The notes under the pieces were generated by a model. The model was not told the origin of the DNA, ran no database searches, and saw nothing but the letters and a program-made list of their open reading frames with translations. Made by a program: the position numbers and the translations under genes. Positions 23,598 through 35,757 of a stretch of 64,000 bases of DNA are shown here, piece after piece. Each line of letters opens with the position of its first letter. Positions within the stretch are counted from its first letter, which is position 1. Origin of the DNA: Adineta steineri (lineage: Eukaryota; Rotifera; Eurotatoria; Adinetida; Adinetidae). Where the stretch lies: positions 808,893-872,892 of the forward strand of contig CAJNOI010000016.1 of assembly GCA_905250115.1 (NCBI GenBank), in the 5' to 3' direction.

Positions 23598-24175
23598 GAA
23601 GCAGAATAAGAATTTTCTCAATGGATAAGTCTTATTTGTCGAGATAAAAACTTATCCGATGGAATTGAAACATTGAAATATATACTACAAGAAATTAAAA
23701 ACTTTTTCGTAAGTAAAATATCATGTAGAATATATTCAATTGATTGTTTCATGAGTTTTAGATCAAATATAATGTTTCTATTTCAACATTTAAATTGCTT
23801 GATACATTTTTCAACTCTTTGAAATAGAACATCAATTCCATGGAAGAAGAAGCAATTAAAAATCACTTTTATGAAGAGAAAGAAGAAATCAATGAAGTAA
23901 ATTATAACAACATTCTTTGTGAAATTATGTAATATATCATTCTGTTTTAGATCAAAATACAATTTGATTCATTCTTGTACGTTTATTTATCTCAAATTAG
24001 ATACATAATGACTGAACTATAATTTTATCTTTTCAGAACTAAATATCAAGAAACAAAAGTGAATTCTAATTAGTTTTCTTTCATCTAATTTATAATTTAA
24101 CATTGTTTTTCTGTTTTTTAATAGAAAGAAGAGATTGAAAATAATGTTCCAAACAATGAACGTGGTTATAATTAA
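23598..24175 (+). pseudogene. Unrecognised small multi-exon gene, probably inactivated
   Basis: Exon-like segments with acceptors and donors in frame are: 23598-23708 (contains FSQWISLICRDKNLSDGIET; one internal TAA at 23607-23609), 23828-23896 (Glu/Lys-rich, ends EEKEEINE before GTAAAT) and 24125-24175 (starts KEEIENNVPNNERGYN, then TAA). Lengths 111, 69 and 51 bp are all multiples of 3. The internal stop, and the GC-rich insertion just upstream, suggest a relic. The family is unknown. Confidence 0.4.
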
Positions 24176-24490
24176 GAAAATGATAATCTTCTTGATGTTG
24201 AAAAACATTAATTTTAAAATTTAATCAAATGATATAGTTGTAGGAGCAGTTATTTTTTCTTTCATTTCATAGTAAAGTATAGTACAGATACATATTTGCT
24301 ATTGTTATTAGCACTTATTTAGTTTCTTTTCTTTTATTAGATTTTCTATATATTTGAATGTTAGTTTATCATAAAATAAAACGAATAAAGATAAGATGAA
24401 GTCAAGTATTCAGTTAATAATGAGAGTAAAAACTATTACTTCTAATACAGCTGAACTATACTAATTATGTTCTATTAATAGACATATTTC

Positions 24491-25422
24491 ATGATATCAT
24501 CCCTTAATTCGTCAGTTATATTTCCGAATCAGAATATTGAGAGAGATAATTATTTTTTGACGATATTAATTCAAAATCATTTTGGATCAAAATTATATCA
24601 ACGTTATGTTAATGAAATATTTTAAAATAAAACAAATTCTAATTATGTTTTATGTCGCACAGCAAAAGATTTTCAAAATTATTTAGAATTTCAGTTGTGT
24701 GTTGTTTGGTTATTAAATGTATTAAATAGCAAAGGTAATAATCATGATTATATATCTTATAGAAGTATAATTGAACAAAAACAATATCCACGTATAAATC
24801 AATTAAAAATGTCCTTAACAATTGAAGAAGTATATGAATATTATCTTAATAGAAATAAATATTTAAATAAAGAAACTGATTTATTATTATTTAATTGAAT
24901 CAAAACGTTTATTAAGTGTCGATTTATTTCCAATATATTTACATTGTACACGAAATCATTAATATTGTCCTATTCAAGAATCTTTTGATTATGAAACTGA
25001 TTCAAACAGTTTAATAGGCAAATGTGTTCGATTATATTCTTGGTATAAAAGGAATCTTACAATCAATATTACCTGGAATCTATGAAATTGTATGTCGTAT
25101 TAAATTGGATAAGAATGATAAATATTTATCATATGACAATAAAAGTTGTAGTAAAAATGAAAAATTTAAAAAACTTTTTCAAGGTTATTTTTATGCATTA
25201 GCTGATTATAGTCATGATTGTGAATGTCATGGAAAAATAGTGAATTATGATTGGTTTGAATCAAACTATTTATTATATGGTAATACAAATTGGTTTAATC
25301 AAGCAATGGGTACAATCAAAGTATTCAATTTATCCAATATTTATTTTGGATTTCGAACTAAATATGATTATGGTTAAGATAATATTTTATTTGATTATAT
25401 ACAATTAAATATTATTGAATAA
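24491..25422 (+). pseudogene. Decayed F-box/PP2-like protein gene (probable)
   Basis: The coding trace starts at ATG 24491 and runs in one frame to 24898 with a TAA at ~24620. It shifts frame near 24895 and again near 25030, then continues to 25422 with a premature TAA at 25375-25377. The downstream half contains LPGIYEIVCRIKLDKND, YFYALADYSHDCECHGK, YDWFESNYLLYGNTNWFNQ, IKVFNLSNIYFGF and, after the stop, DNILFDYIQLNIIE. The PG-x-YE-[IV]-x-RIK pattern followed by a YDWFE block resembles phloem-protein-2-like lectin domains linked to F-box proteins, including expanded rotifer sets. That family call is from memory and moderate. At least four disablements make it a pseudogene. Confidence 0.55.
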
Positions 25423-25782
25423 GATTGTTTTTACCATGTAAATTTGATAAATTTAATAAATAATCTATATTTAAATTGTCTTGATTTTTTTTCAGTTCTG
25501 TTATATTCATAGAATTTCTAGGATTTAGAATGTTTCTTTTTTTTATCATATAAGTACAGAATTCAATTACTAAAAATGAGAGAAAGATTGTTTAAATCGA
25601 TCTTATGTGAAGTTAATGTTTTAGTAACTACTCTTAAGAACAAACGTCTGATGTAATCTTATAGAATGAGAACATGAAATCTTTGTATTATAAATAAGAT
25701 GTAGTAAAGAATACGCCTTTTTGTTTTGTAAATAATTATATTTGTTTATCTGTTCATGATAAAAATATTTTTCTTATCTTTG
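25423..25782. other. AT-rich intergenic stretch
   Basis: I see nothing I can support in this stretch. Confidence 0.35.
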
Positions 25783-25840
25783 GATGTGGGTGTGGGCATC
25801 TGTAATGAGTGATATCAAAACACACACCCACACCCACCCG
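25783..25840. repeat. Dispersed TGTGGG hairpin, copy E
   Basis: The left arm contains two perfect telomere-type units, TGTGGGTGTGGG (25785-25796). The right arm is CACACCCACACCCACCC. Between them lies GATATCAAAA, shared in inverse orientation with copy D. It is followed by TCAAGATGGTTAAT, as in copy B. Confidence 0.75.
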
Positions 25841-26045
25841 TCAAGATGGTTAATCCGAAGTTCAACGCATTTACCGATTGCTTCAAGTTCTGTCAAATAA
25901 TTTTTGATAAATTACTACATCATAAATTACAATTTGTTTTTTTAATAAGTCACAATATAGGTATGAAAATGGTGCAAAACAACTTTTCATAAAGTGACTT
26001 GCAGTCGTTCGAAAATTTCATAACACAACAAGCAATCAATGTTGA

Positions 26046-26115
26046 CGATATGGATGTGAATGAGTATATATTCAGTTTTACATATCTACACCTTTGCCCA
26101 CATCCACACTCTCTG
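26046..26115. repeat. Dispersed TGTGGG-like hairpin, copy F
   Basis: The left arm ATATGGATGTGAATGAGTAT pairs imperfectly with ATATCTACACC and CCCACATCCACACTCTC on the right. Confidence 0.55.
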
Positions 26116-26402
26116 CATCATCATATAGTTTAGTTTGGTGAACAAATATGGAATGATGTTTTACAAAAAAATTGATAAAGAAATTTAATTATGTGATTTA
26201 GTTTTAGTTGTGAGTTTCTTTTCTTCTTTTTAAAACTTTATTTTAGTTATCATTTTCATGGTCCAACTGCATAGATTCTTCCTCAATTATTATAAACAAA
26301 ATCTTAAATATAAATTTATTTTTAATAAAAAAATGAATTTGAATATTGAATATGGATATATTTATCATGAAAATAAAATTGATTACATTTTTGAGTAATA
26401 TT

Positions 26403-27284
26403 AATTTATCGTTGATTAACATTGAGAAGACAACAAAATGTTGACTTTATATCCATGTTCTAGCAAAACAGACGCATTGCTCTGCTCAATTTGATCATTA
26501 TATTATTCACTGACTTTCAAAACTCATTTAAACAATATCATAGAAGCACCTAGATCATTCTCAAAGACAGTTGCTAGATACGATTCATTTTTTTTTACTG
26601 ATCTCTGACTATTTCTCTCTTATATCATGCTTTTCCTTACAATAAATGGAAACACGCCTTGCAGCTGCTCCGAAGAAAAAGGTTCGAAGTCAGTATTCTA
26701 GTATTTGTATCAACAAGATGTCATTGAAGTTCTAAAATAATTCTAATATTTATGATTTCACCATTCAGTGAGAATTTTTTTTTTAAACTAATACAAATTA
26801 TTGAAAAGACAAAAGTCTATGCATTGTACTATGAATAAGACATTATAACTTTCACATGCAGGCTTTTAATTTTCTCTAGTTATCTTAAATATTATTCTGA
26901 AAAAAATAAAAAAGATGCACATAACAAACTATCAGTATTTCTGCATCTGATTATTAGCGATTAGCTTCGATCTTTCTTGATGTAATATTTTTATTCTTAA
27001 CGATAACATCAAAGACCCTATAAAAACATCTATAGAACACTTAGATTTATATTGAATGTAGAGTATTGAATGATATGCAACTTACGTTTCATTTTCTCAT
27101 TCTAAGTGTGTTAATAGACACACTACTCTTGAGAGAAAATGGATTCTCATTATCAAAACATGATTTATCGACGTGATCATTGATTTTGACGAAAATATTT
27201 TGTTTTTGAATTTCATCCTGAACCTGCACGTAAATAGGTCTATTCATTTATGAAACATTATGAAACTTTATCAGCAAAGAACAA
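26403..27284 (+). repeat. ~0.9-kb direct repeat, copy 2
   Basis: Second copy of the block at 21745-22660. The conserved 29-codon ORF lies at 26646-26735 and differs from copy 1 by one residue near the start (MET versus MEA). Flanks differ between copies. Confidence 0.8.
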
Positions 27285-27600
27285 TTATTTAATTATATAG
27301 TAGAAAACTATTTTATTGATGAACATTAACGACATCTGTAAGGTAAAATAAAATTTTTTACTAGATAATTTAACATTTTATATTCAATCTCTAATATCAA
27401 ATAAAGAAATTCACAGATTCTTATTTTTCAAAATTCTATACTTACGTTTAAAGTATTATCCTTTGTTCGCAACTAAATCAAATAACCAATATAAAATCAC
27501 CTTAATCATCAATACTACATCATTAGAATAATCTTCTTTGTCTTTTAAAACAATCTATTTTTCAATAGAATTGTTTTTGTCAGATAAGTTGTTTCATAAA
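27285..27600. other. Upstream region of the kinesin gene
   Basis: AT-rich sequence of ~315 bp leading to the kinesin ATG; no distinct element seen. Confidence 0.35.
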
Positions 27601-28219
27601 ATGGATACAACAGAAACAGGGATTACATCAATGATAAATGATACAACAACAGTAACTAAACGTCGTGATCCCCCATTGAATGTATATGTACGTATTCGTC
27701 CATTTATCGGTGACGAACTTGAACGTAGTGAAAATCAAAAACTACTTGACATTATTAATGACAACCATATTGCTGTTAAAGTCTATCCAACAATTAATAA
27801 TACTATTCGTAATATACAAGCATCATACAATGAATATGAGGTATGTTTTCCTATTTAAAGCAAGTGAATTCATTGATTTCTAATACTGCTATTAATTCTC
27901 AGTCGAAATAGTAAACATAATTATGATTTTTATTTAAAGGTATCTCGAATATTTGATGATAGTTGTACACAAAAAGAATTATTTGAACAAATTCTTGAGC
28001 AACCAACCAATGAAATCTTTACAGGTTCAAATTGGTTGCTTTGTACACTTGGTCTAACGAATAGCGGTAAATATATTATTCCGCAATTGTTATAAATTAT
28101 CAAGTATATTCTAGGTAAAACTCATACAATGTTTGGTACAGCACAAGAACCTGGTTTAATTCCTCAATGTCTTCATCGAATATTTTTAAATGTTGGTCAA
28201 AATATTGATGATAAAGTTT
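27601..28219 (+). CDS. Kinesin motor-domain protein, truncated by assembly gap (KIF20-like P-loop)
   Basis: Exons: 27601-27840, 27940-28066 and 28115-28219, then the gap. ATG 27601 begins a short N-terminal tail. It is followed by PPLNVYVRIRPF (first motor strand), FDDSCTQKELFEQ and the nucleotide-binding P-loop GLTNSGKTHTMFGT, split by a phase-1 intron inside the Gly before Lys. The P-loop form is closest to my recollection of KIF20A/KIF20B (kinesin-6), but the subfamily is not secure. Switch I, switch II and the rest of the motor (roughly half of a usual ~350-residue motor) are missing. The frame is open into the N run at 28220. The upstream in-frame extension to 27538 begins at TTG and was not used. 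Confidence 0.75.
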
Positions 28220-28319
28220 NNNNNNNNNNNNNNNNNNNNNNNNNNNNNNNNNNNNNNNNNNNNNNNNNNNNNNNNNNNNNNNNNNNNNNNNNNNNNNNNN
28301 NNNNNNNNNNNNNNNNNNN
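28220..28319. other. Assembly gap (100 N)
   Basis: Exactly 100 N, a conventional placeholder for a gap of unknown size. A kinesin motor stops on its left and a golgin starts mid-gene on its right. Confidence 0.98.
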
Positions 28320-28329
28320 TCTATTTTAG

Positions 28330-31300
28330 CTTGAATCAATGTCTAGAGAAGATTTAATTAAACTATTGAAAAATTATAGTATACTTAAAAAAAAACATGA
28401 GACTAAAATAAATGAATTAACTACTTCGAATACAAATTTTAGTCAAACTGAACAAGTATGAAAATAAACTAACTTTATTATTAAAATATTTTTCTTTTAT
28501 AGCAACTTCGTAATCAAATTGCTAATGAACAATCAAAATATTCTAAATTAATAATAGAATTTGATCTCAATAAAAGTAATCAATCAAAACTTCAAGAGGA
28601 ACTTAATGTAAATCTCAATATTCATAAGTCTTTTTCTTATTTATATTTTTGTTTTTGTTCAGCTCACACGTCAATCATTGGAAGACATTCAATTACAAAA
28701 TGAAACATTAAAAACTTCATCTCAAAATTTACCAGATGAAATAACAGTAAATATTATTTCTATTCCTCTTAATATTCTTTGTTTTTACTTAAGAATCTCA
28801 AAAATGAACTTTCAGTAGTTCAATCATCATCATCAAAAAATGAATCTCAAAAATGTTCATCTGATCCCGAACTTTTATATAATTTTATTTCAACAACGAT
28901 TGAATTATTTCAATTGCCAATATCTTTACCTGATACAATTGATAATGAATTTTTAACAGTTTATAAAAATGAATTTGAACAAAAACAAGAAAATTTTAAA
29001 CAAACACTCGATCAACTTGAACAAGATAAAGATGAATTACAACAACGTCTTGAAGATTTAGAATTTTTAAGTGAAGAAATTAAATTAGAAAATGATGATT
29101 TAAGAATAAAATCATCAAAATATCAACAAGATAAACATGCACAAGAAAAAGAAATCGATAATTATCGTCGACAAATTGAAGATTTTGAAGAACAATTTCT
29201 TGAATTACAACGTGAAAGTCATTTAATAGAATATGATAATAAATCTCTACAACAACAACAGTCATCCATAATAACACATCAACACTTTGATGAAAATTCT
29301 GATGAGATTATTCGTCAATGTATGAATTATATTCTCAAACAAATTGATAATAATAATCAACAATTAACAAAAGCATCATCAACATCATCATTATTACTTT
29401 CATCAGATATTCCAACATTATTACATTCAATTGGAATAACTAATTGTACAGATGAAGATTTTTCTGTACCATTAAATTTTGAAAGTGTACTTCGTTTATG
29501 TACATTATTAATTGAACGTTGTAGAGTTTTACAATATATTTTACTTAAAAATAATGATTTAATAACTAATGATTATGATAATCAATGTGTTTCATTTATA
29601 CAAAATAATGATAATGAACAATATAAAATTTTAATTCATAAACATGATCATGTGGTATTAGATACACTTTTTGAAAAAATTTATAATGGAATGAATCAAA
29701 CAATGAATTCGAATGATTGGCAAATTGTTATCGAAAAACCAATAGATCAGGTACAAGAAATTTCTTCTTAGTTTTTTCTTCAAGCATGCAAATTCAGAAA
29801 ACAAAAGAGTATCTATCGCAATATTCCTAATATGAGATATGGTTTTTGACTAATGCTAAATTGTCTAATGAGAAAATAAATCTTATTCTATAGGTCATGA
29901 CAAACATTTTGTTCGGTCAAGGCCTAGAATGAAAGAGAAGATGAAAGTCCAATATATATGTCAATTGCATTCTCTTCTCACCCGCAGTGTTGCCTTGTAA
30001 TTGACATTTACTTTCTATCACAATAGATCATAGTTCATGAATTCAAGGAGATATATCTTAAACTCTCTATCGTTTATATTACCCTTATCGAATAACTTCA
30101 ATAATTAAACTTCAAATAGTTATCATTATTTAGAATAACTACTATCGGAGCTTTAAGAACAAACACTTAGGCAAAATAGATAAAGGCCTATGATCTTAAG
30201 TAATCGAGGGAAAGATATTATTAATCCTAATACTACCAGATCTGGTTTTGTGGTTGATACGACTCCAGATGGGCGGTACAAACGAGTTTCTATCTGATCA
30301 TCCATCCTGTCTGAAAATTGACCTTCTAGTTTTAACAGTCGCTCTTCATCCCTTTCGAAGCCTAGATCCGTCATCGTCGCTGTGTGTTAACCCACTCTTC
30401 CCACCCATCCGCGCCATGTCTGCAAAAAATGCGAGACAATGAAAAATTTCATTGTATCATTGCATTCATTACCAACTAGGTCAAAAATGACCTAGACTGA
30501 TAGTATTAGGATTAATATTCTTATATGAACTGTCTATTGAATGTACATATTTGTGTTTCATAGAATGCTTCTCCATATCTTCGATTGGAATTTGATAATT
30601 TTAAATTTATATCTGACAAAATCGAACAAGATCTTATTCAGTTACGTTCACAATATCAACAATTAACTAAACAAAATGAAGATCAACGACATGAAATATC
30701 CGTACTTGAAAAACGTCTTCTTTCAAATAAATCAATAACACAATTAAAAGATCGTCAAATTGAATTAGAAAAACAACTTCTTCAACAATGTGAAAAAACA
30801 ATTCAATTAGAAACTATTCTTCAACAAGAAAATATTGGTTTGTAAAGAAATCATCGCCAAAAAACAAAAACAATTTTTTTTTACATTTTTTAAAATAGAT
30901 AAAACAAACATTGATCAATTGAAACATATTGAACTTTCTTATAATCAACTTCAAGAAAAACTTCAAATTGCTCAACAATTAGAAGAACAATTGAAACAAT
31001 TAAATGAAAAATTCAATGAAAAAGATCTTCAATTTAAACGACAAAATGATTTATTTGATAAACTTAAGATAGATTATGAGCGTCAACATTTTTATATATT
31101 AGAACGTGATGAAAAAATTCGTTTACTTCAATTAGAAATAAACGAACATGATCAATTTAAAGAAAATATTATGGAAAAATTACATAAAGAATTTGAACAA
31201 CAAAAATCATTGTTAATAAATGCAACACAAAATCAAGAACAACGTTTTTCATTACGTTCAAAACAACAAGATGATGAATTTAGTAATTTAATTGAAAAAA

Positions 31301-34300
31301 ATCTTCAATTAGAAAATGATTTAAAACAAAATCAACAATTATTTCAAGAGAAAACTAAACAAATACAATTGTTAACAGATCAAATAACAAATTTAGAAAA
31401 AGAAAAATTAGAATTTATTCAAGTAAAATCAAATTTTTACTTTTTATCGAATTATTCTTCTTTTTTTTTGTCTTATAGAATATTGATGAATTAAAACAAC
31501 AATTAAAAACAAATAAATTTAATGTAGACAAAACAGTCGATGCAAATAATCAAATAATGACTCAAGATACAATTCAACTACAACAAGTGTGTTTTTAATT
31601 TTGACTTTATTCAAATTTTCGAATGGTTAAAATAAAAAAAATTAGGCAATACGATTATTTGAGTTTATGATGAAAATTAATAGAAAAAATATTATATTTC
31701 TACCTTCGTTCACAAATAACTAAAGTCCCATGTCGATTCCGTTAGTTTTGATTTACGTAAAAAACATGGAAAATTTCTTATTTTGATATAGTTGGAGCGA
31801 GTATCGACTACTCTATTGGTCCATGTAGTTTGTGATTTGTTTACTATGGTTGTCCTTCAAAACAAAATTTTGTCATTCAGTAAATATCAGATGACGTATG
31901 GAGACAGGTTTTTTTATTTTCAAAATTAGATAAAACTTTAATTATCAGACTTTAGTGATGCGAAAATTGATGTCATAGTAAACTTTCCATCCTGTATCTT
32001 CTGATATATTTTATCTCGAATAAAATATGAATACAAAAAAACCTGCCCTATTCGTTATCTAATATTTACTCGGTGAAAAACTGGGTTTTTGAGATTTGGA
32101 AACAGTGTTTTATGTAAATACAGCAACCCACCCAAAATTATTTTGAGTTACGGAAATTCACTACTATAGATTTTCTTGAACCCTGATAGTTCCCACTAGA
32201 TCCTGCGAATATGAGCCAATGTATGAAATCTGTACTATCGAAATTATATAAAACTCGTTTAATAAATAAATTATTCATTACAAAACCTGATGCTAATCTC
32301 GAATGAATATTGAAAATGTTTTTTACTGTATTATTTTGATCAATTCAAAACAATAAAGATTTTCTCTGTAAAATGGTACAATTTTCAATCAGATGTTATT
32401 AATTTTTACACTTAGTTAGTCAATCAAAAACAGTTTCCTGCTCGAAATATTATAAAAGAATCAAAAGCAAAATATCTAAGATGCTGAAAGTGGAATCACT
32501 GATTGTTATATTGAAATATTTTTAGAGTTTGATTAAAAACGTTCATGTCCTTTTCGATAATATTCATTACTCGAATATGTCTAATTCTACTAAACATTTT
32601 CGATAATTTAGAATATTGAAAATATTCAAGTACAACAATCAATGAATACTAACGATGAAAATCAGTCAACTACAATAAATAATCTTCAATCTGAATTAGT
32701 GAATATTCGACAAGAAAATGAAAAACTTAATCGAATAATCAATGAATTAAATCATAAATATGAAAAACAAATATCTGATCCAGGTGAAAATATTCAAGTA
32801 AATTTTTGTGTTTTTTTATTTTTCTCCTTCTTATTATTGTTATTCTTTTGCTATTTACATAGGAATTAAAAGAAAAATATCAAAAAATGAAACTATTATT
32901 AACACGTCTTAAAAAAGAATTACAAGATAAAAATTATCAACCCAAACAAAGTTCAATTGATCTTGAATTAGCTGATTATGAAAAAACAATTCAACAATTA
33001 AAACATGATTTAATTAATAAAGATAAAGATATACAAGATTTACGCGATGAATTATTAAATAGTACAGAAAAATATGCTTGTCTTAAGCTTGAAATTAATA
33101 ATTTAGAACAACAAAAATTACAAACGGATCAACGCGCTAATAAATTTAAAACACTTTTAGATGCTGCAAAGAAAGAATTACAAACTGCAAAAGATGTTGA
33201 ATTACAACGATATCACAGTGATGATTATACACGTGTATTAACGGATAAATTACAAAATGAATTAGATAATAATAAATTATTAATTAATGAATTATCAAAT
33301 GAAAAACAACAATTAACTGGTAAGAGACAAAAGGACTTAGTTTTTCAAAAATGTAATTTGTGATTTAAATTTAGATAAATTAAATAATTTTAATGAAACA
33401 AATCAACGAACTATTAATTTATTAGAACAAAACTTACGTATTGCTAAACATGATTTAGATATTACAAAAAAAGATTAGTAAGTTTTATGTAAAATGAATA
33501 TATATATTTCTTATTTATATTTCTCTTATAGTGATACACTTCAAGATGATTTCAATTGTTATAAAGTAAGAATTAATAGCAAAATATTGTAAGAAAAGCG
33601 ATAGAGAGTAATCTGCACATCTCATAAGTCAGGTGAAGACGCATCAAAATTTGTGTGGAAAGATTTCGCTTACTACTCTTTTCTAAGAGTTATAGGCAGA
33701 AATTAAATCTTTCCATAGTTTTTTAACATATTCTCTAGAAATTCTATAACGCTCCCAACAATGAGTAAATTCATATTCAATATTTAAAAATTCATTATTT
33801 TCTAGTACAAAATTTATCCAGTTTCAGGTTTGATGCACATTGAAAATAACTTTATCATTCATTTGAAAAGAATTATCTTTTGCCTAGCTTATTCCTAAAC
33901 AAAGAAGGAAATTATCTTGTATGTTACGTGTTTTTTAGAAAAACTTTTGTATAATTAAATGAATACATAATTTTTTAAAGTCACTTTTATTCACACTTTA
34001 ATAATTATATTCCAGCCGAAATGACTTGTCATCTATTATTTGAATAGACACATTAGTCGACATATGTTAATTATATTAGAATAATTCTATCGCGATTAAC
34101 CATATTATTCGCGCATAATATTGAAGCAAAAGAAACAAATTATCATATTCTTACTCTATGAATATTATATAGAAATTAATGATCTGGTAAAGAAAAACAA
34201 ATTTACATGTAAATATTTATTTAGATTCGAGCTCAAAGTGTTCTGAAACAACATCAAGCAAATCAACGTGAACGTACACCATCGTTAGCAACTAAACAAA

Positions 34301-35757
34301 TTGAATATGAAGAAACTATTGAAAAATTAAAAAATAATCTTCTAGAAGCAAAGTAAAATAAAAACCTTTATCGAACAAAACGAATATCTTTTAATTTAGT
34401 ACTAAAATTGAAATATTAACTTCTGAAAAAGAAACTATTGAAAAAGAACAAACTCATCTTATTGAAATTCAAGCGAAATTAATGAATGAATCAAGAAAAC
34501 GTGAACAAGATCTTCGTAAACAAGTAATTATAGACTATTGATTATATATATATATATTTAAATATTTATTTATATTATAGCATCAAATAGAAATAAATAA
34601 AATTCAAAATGAACATTTACAACGAATAAAAGATAGTCAAAATGAATTAGAAACTGTTACACTTCAAAATGAAACACTTGCAATAGAATATAAAGTAATA
34701 TGATAAAATTTTATTTAAAATCTATTCATTTCGTTTTTTTATTCAAGGAACAAATTGCTTTAATGGATTCTGATCATGAACAGTCAATATCATTTGTAAA
34801 AAATCAATTAGAAACAGCTCGACAAGAAATTGAACAGTTAAAACTACGTATTAATTTATTAGAACAAACAAATATTGATAATGAAAAACTAACATCAAAT
34901 TCTGAAACATTACATACCGGTATAAATCATGATTCCGAGAGAGATTCTATCCTTGCATGGAGTGATTCCGAACGTCAACAAACAGAAGTAAAGATTCTCA
35001 TCATCACAGAATTCTCTAAGTTATACTAATAGAAACATTCTTATATATATTTCCAATCAGTAGATTATAATAATCGAAAAGATTACTTCAAGTTCAGTTA
35101 GTTTCTATTTTTATGTAAAATATGAAAAAATCAATTTTTTTGTTTAAATAATTCTATTCGATAACAAATTTTGAATTATTTTAGGGACCCGTAATGACTA
35201 ATATTGATCATCAATTACAAGTTGTTCCTGTTAATATATCTGATAGTAATAATTTAATAGAAGATCATAATACAACTAATTTATCATCAACAAATAATAA
35301 ATTACATCCTGTTGCAACTGAAAATATTGAATTAGAACGTCAACGTTTGGAAGATGAATTAAATCGATTGAAATTACGTTTATTTGAAACAACAGAACTT
35401 TTAAATGAATCCGAATTAAATAATACACGTTTAAATGAACAAGTTACATTACTTAAAGATGAAATAAGACGTATTGAACGTAATATGGATCGTGCTGAAT
35501 CAATATCAAATTTAGAATATTTAAAAAATATTATTTTAAAATTTTTTATTCTGAAATCTGTACCGGAACGTTTACAATTAATACCTGTTCTTGTTACAAT
35601 GCTCAAATTAAGTCCAGATGAACAAGCTCAACTCGTTCATACTGCAAATATACCTTTGATAAATGATGAAAATTTAAACAGTAATGATTCATCAATTCAA
35701 CCAATGACTAATGGTGCAAATGCTCCTTCATGGGGTTCTTATTTAAATATTTGGTGA
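28330..35757 (+). CDS. GCC2: GRIP-domain golgin, GCC2/GCC185-like (5' end missing)
   Basis: Exons: 28330-28455, 28503-28607, 28663-28746, 28794-29750, 30564-30837, 30899-31422, 31479-31586, 32612-32797, 32863-33319, 33375-33477, 33532-33565, 34225-34352, 34400-34523, 34581-34694, 34748-34987, 35185-35757. They join in frame to 1,378 residues. The first residues, LESMSREDLIKLLKNYSIL, match the N-terminal motif of GCC2, so little coding is lost, but the start codon lies in or beyond the gap. Most of the protein is Gln/Glu/Lys/Leu coiled coil. The C-terminus is a GRIP domain: NLEYLKNIILKFFIL, then ERLQLIPVLVTMLKLSPDE, with SWGSYLNIW at the end. GCC2 is a trans-Golgi tether for endosome-derived vesicles; GRIP binds Arl1/Rab GTPases. 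Human GCC2 is ~1,680 aa, so this one is shorter. The orthologue call is good, not certain. Confidence 0.8.
30218..30517. mobile_element. Candidate MITE in a GCC2 intron
   Basis: Perfect 17-bp terminal inverted repeats TATTAATCCTAATACTA (30218-30234) and TAGTATTAGGATTAATA (30501-30517) bound a ~300-bp segment that is less AT-rich than the rest of the intron. A TA lies at each outer edge, as for Tc1/mariner-type insertions. There is no coding capacity. Confidence 0.5.
31587..32611 (+). other. Long GCC2 intron (1.0 kb)
   Basis: Bounded by GTGTGT and TTTAG. I see no internal exon or repeat. Confidence 0.45.
33566..34224 (+). other. Long GCC2 intron (0.66 kb)
   Basis: Bounded by GTAAGA and TTTAG; it holds nothing I can support. 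Confidence 0.45.

Noticed and set aside
21745-27284. LTR retrotransposon bounded by the 0.9-kb direct repeats
   Set aside because: The repeats do not show TG...CA ends, no primer-binding site or polypurine tract was found, and the interior has no gag/pol coding, only unrelated gene relics.
28100-28339. ORFs reading through the N run
   Set aside because: They depend on translating unknown bases and join unrelated flanks.
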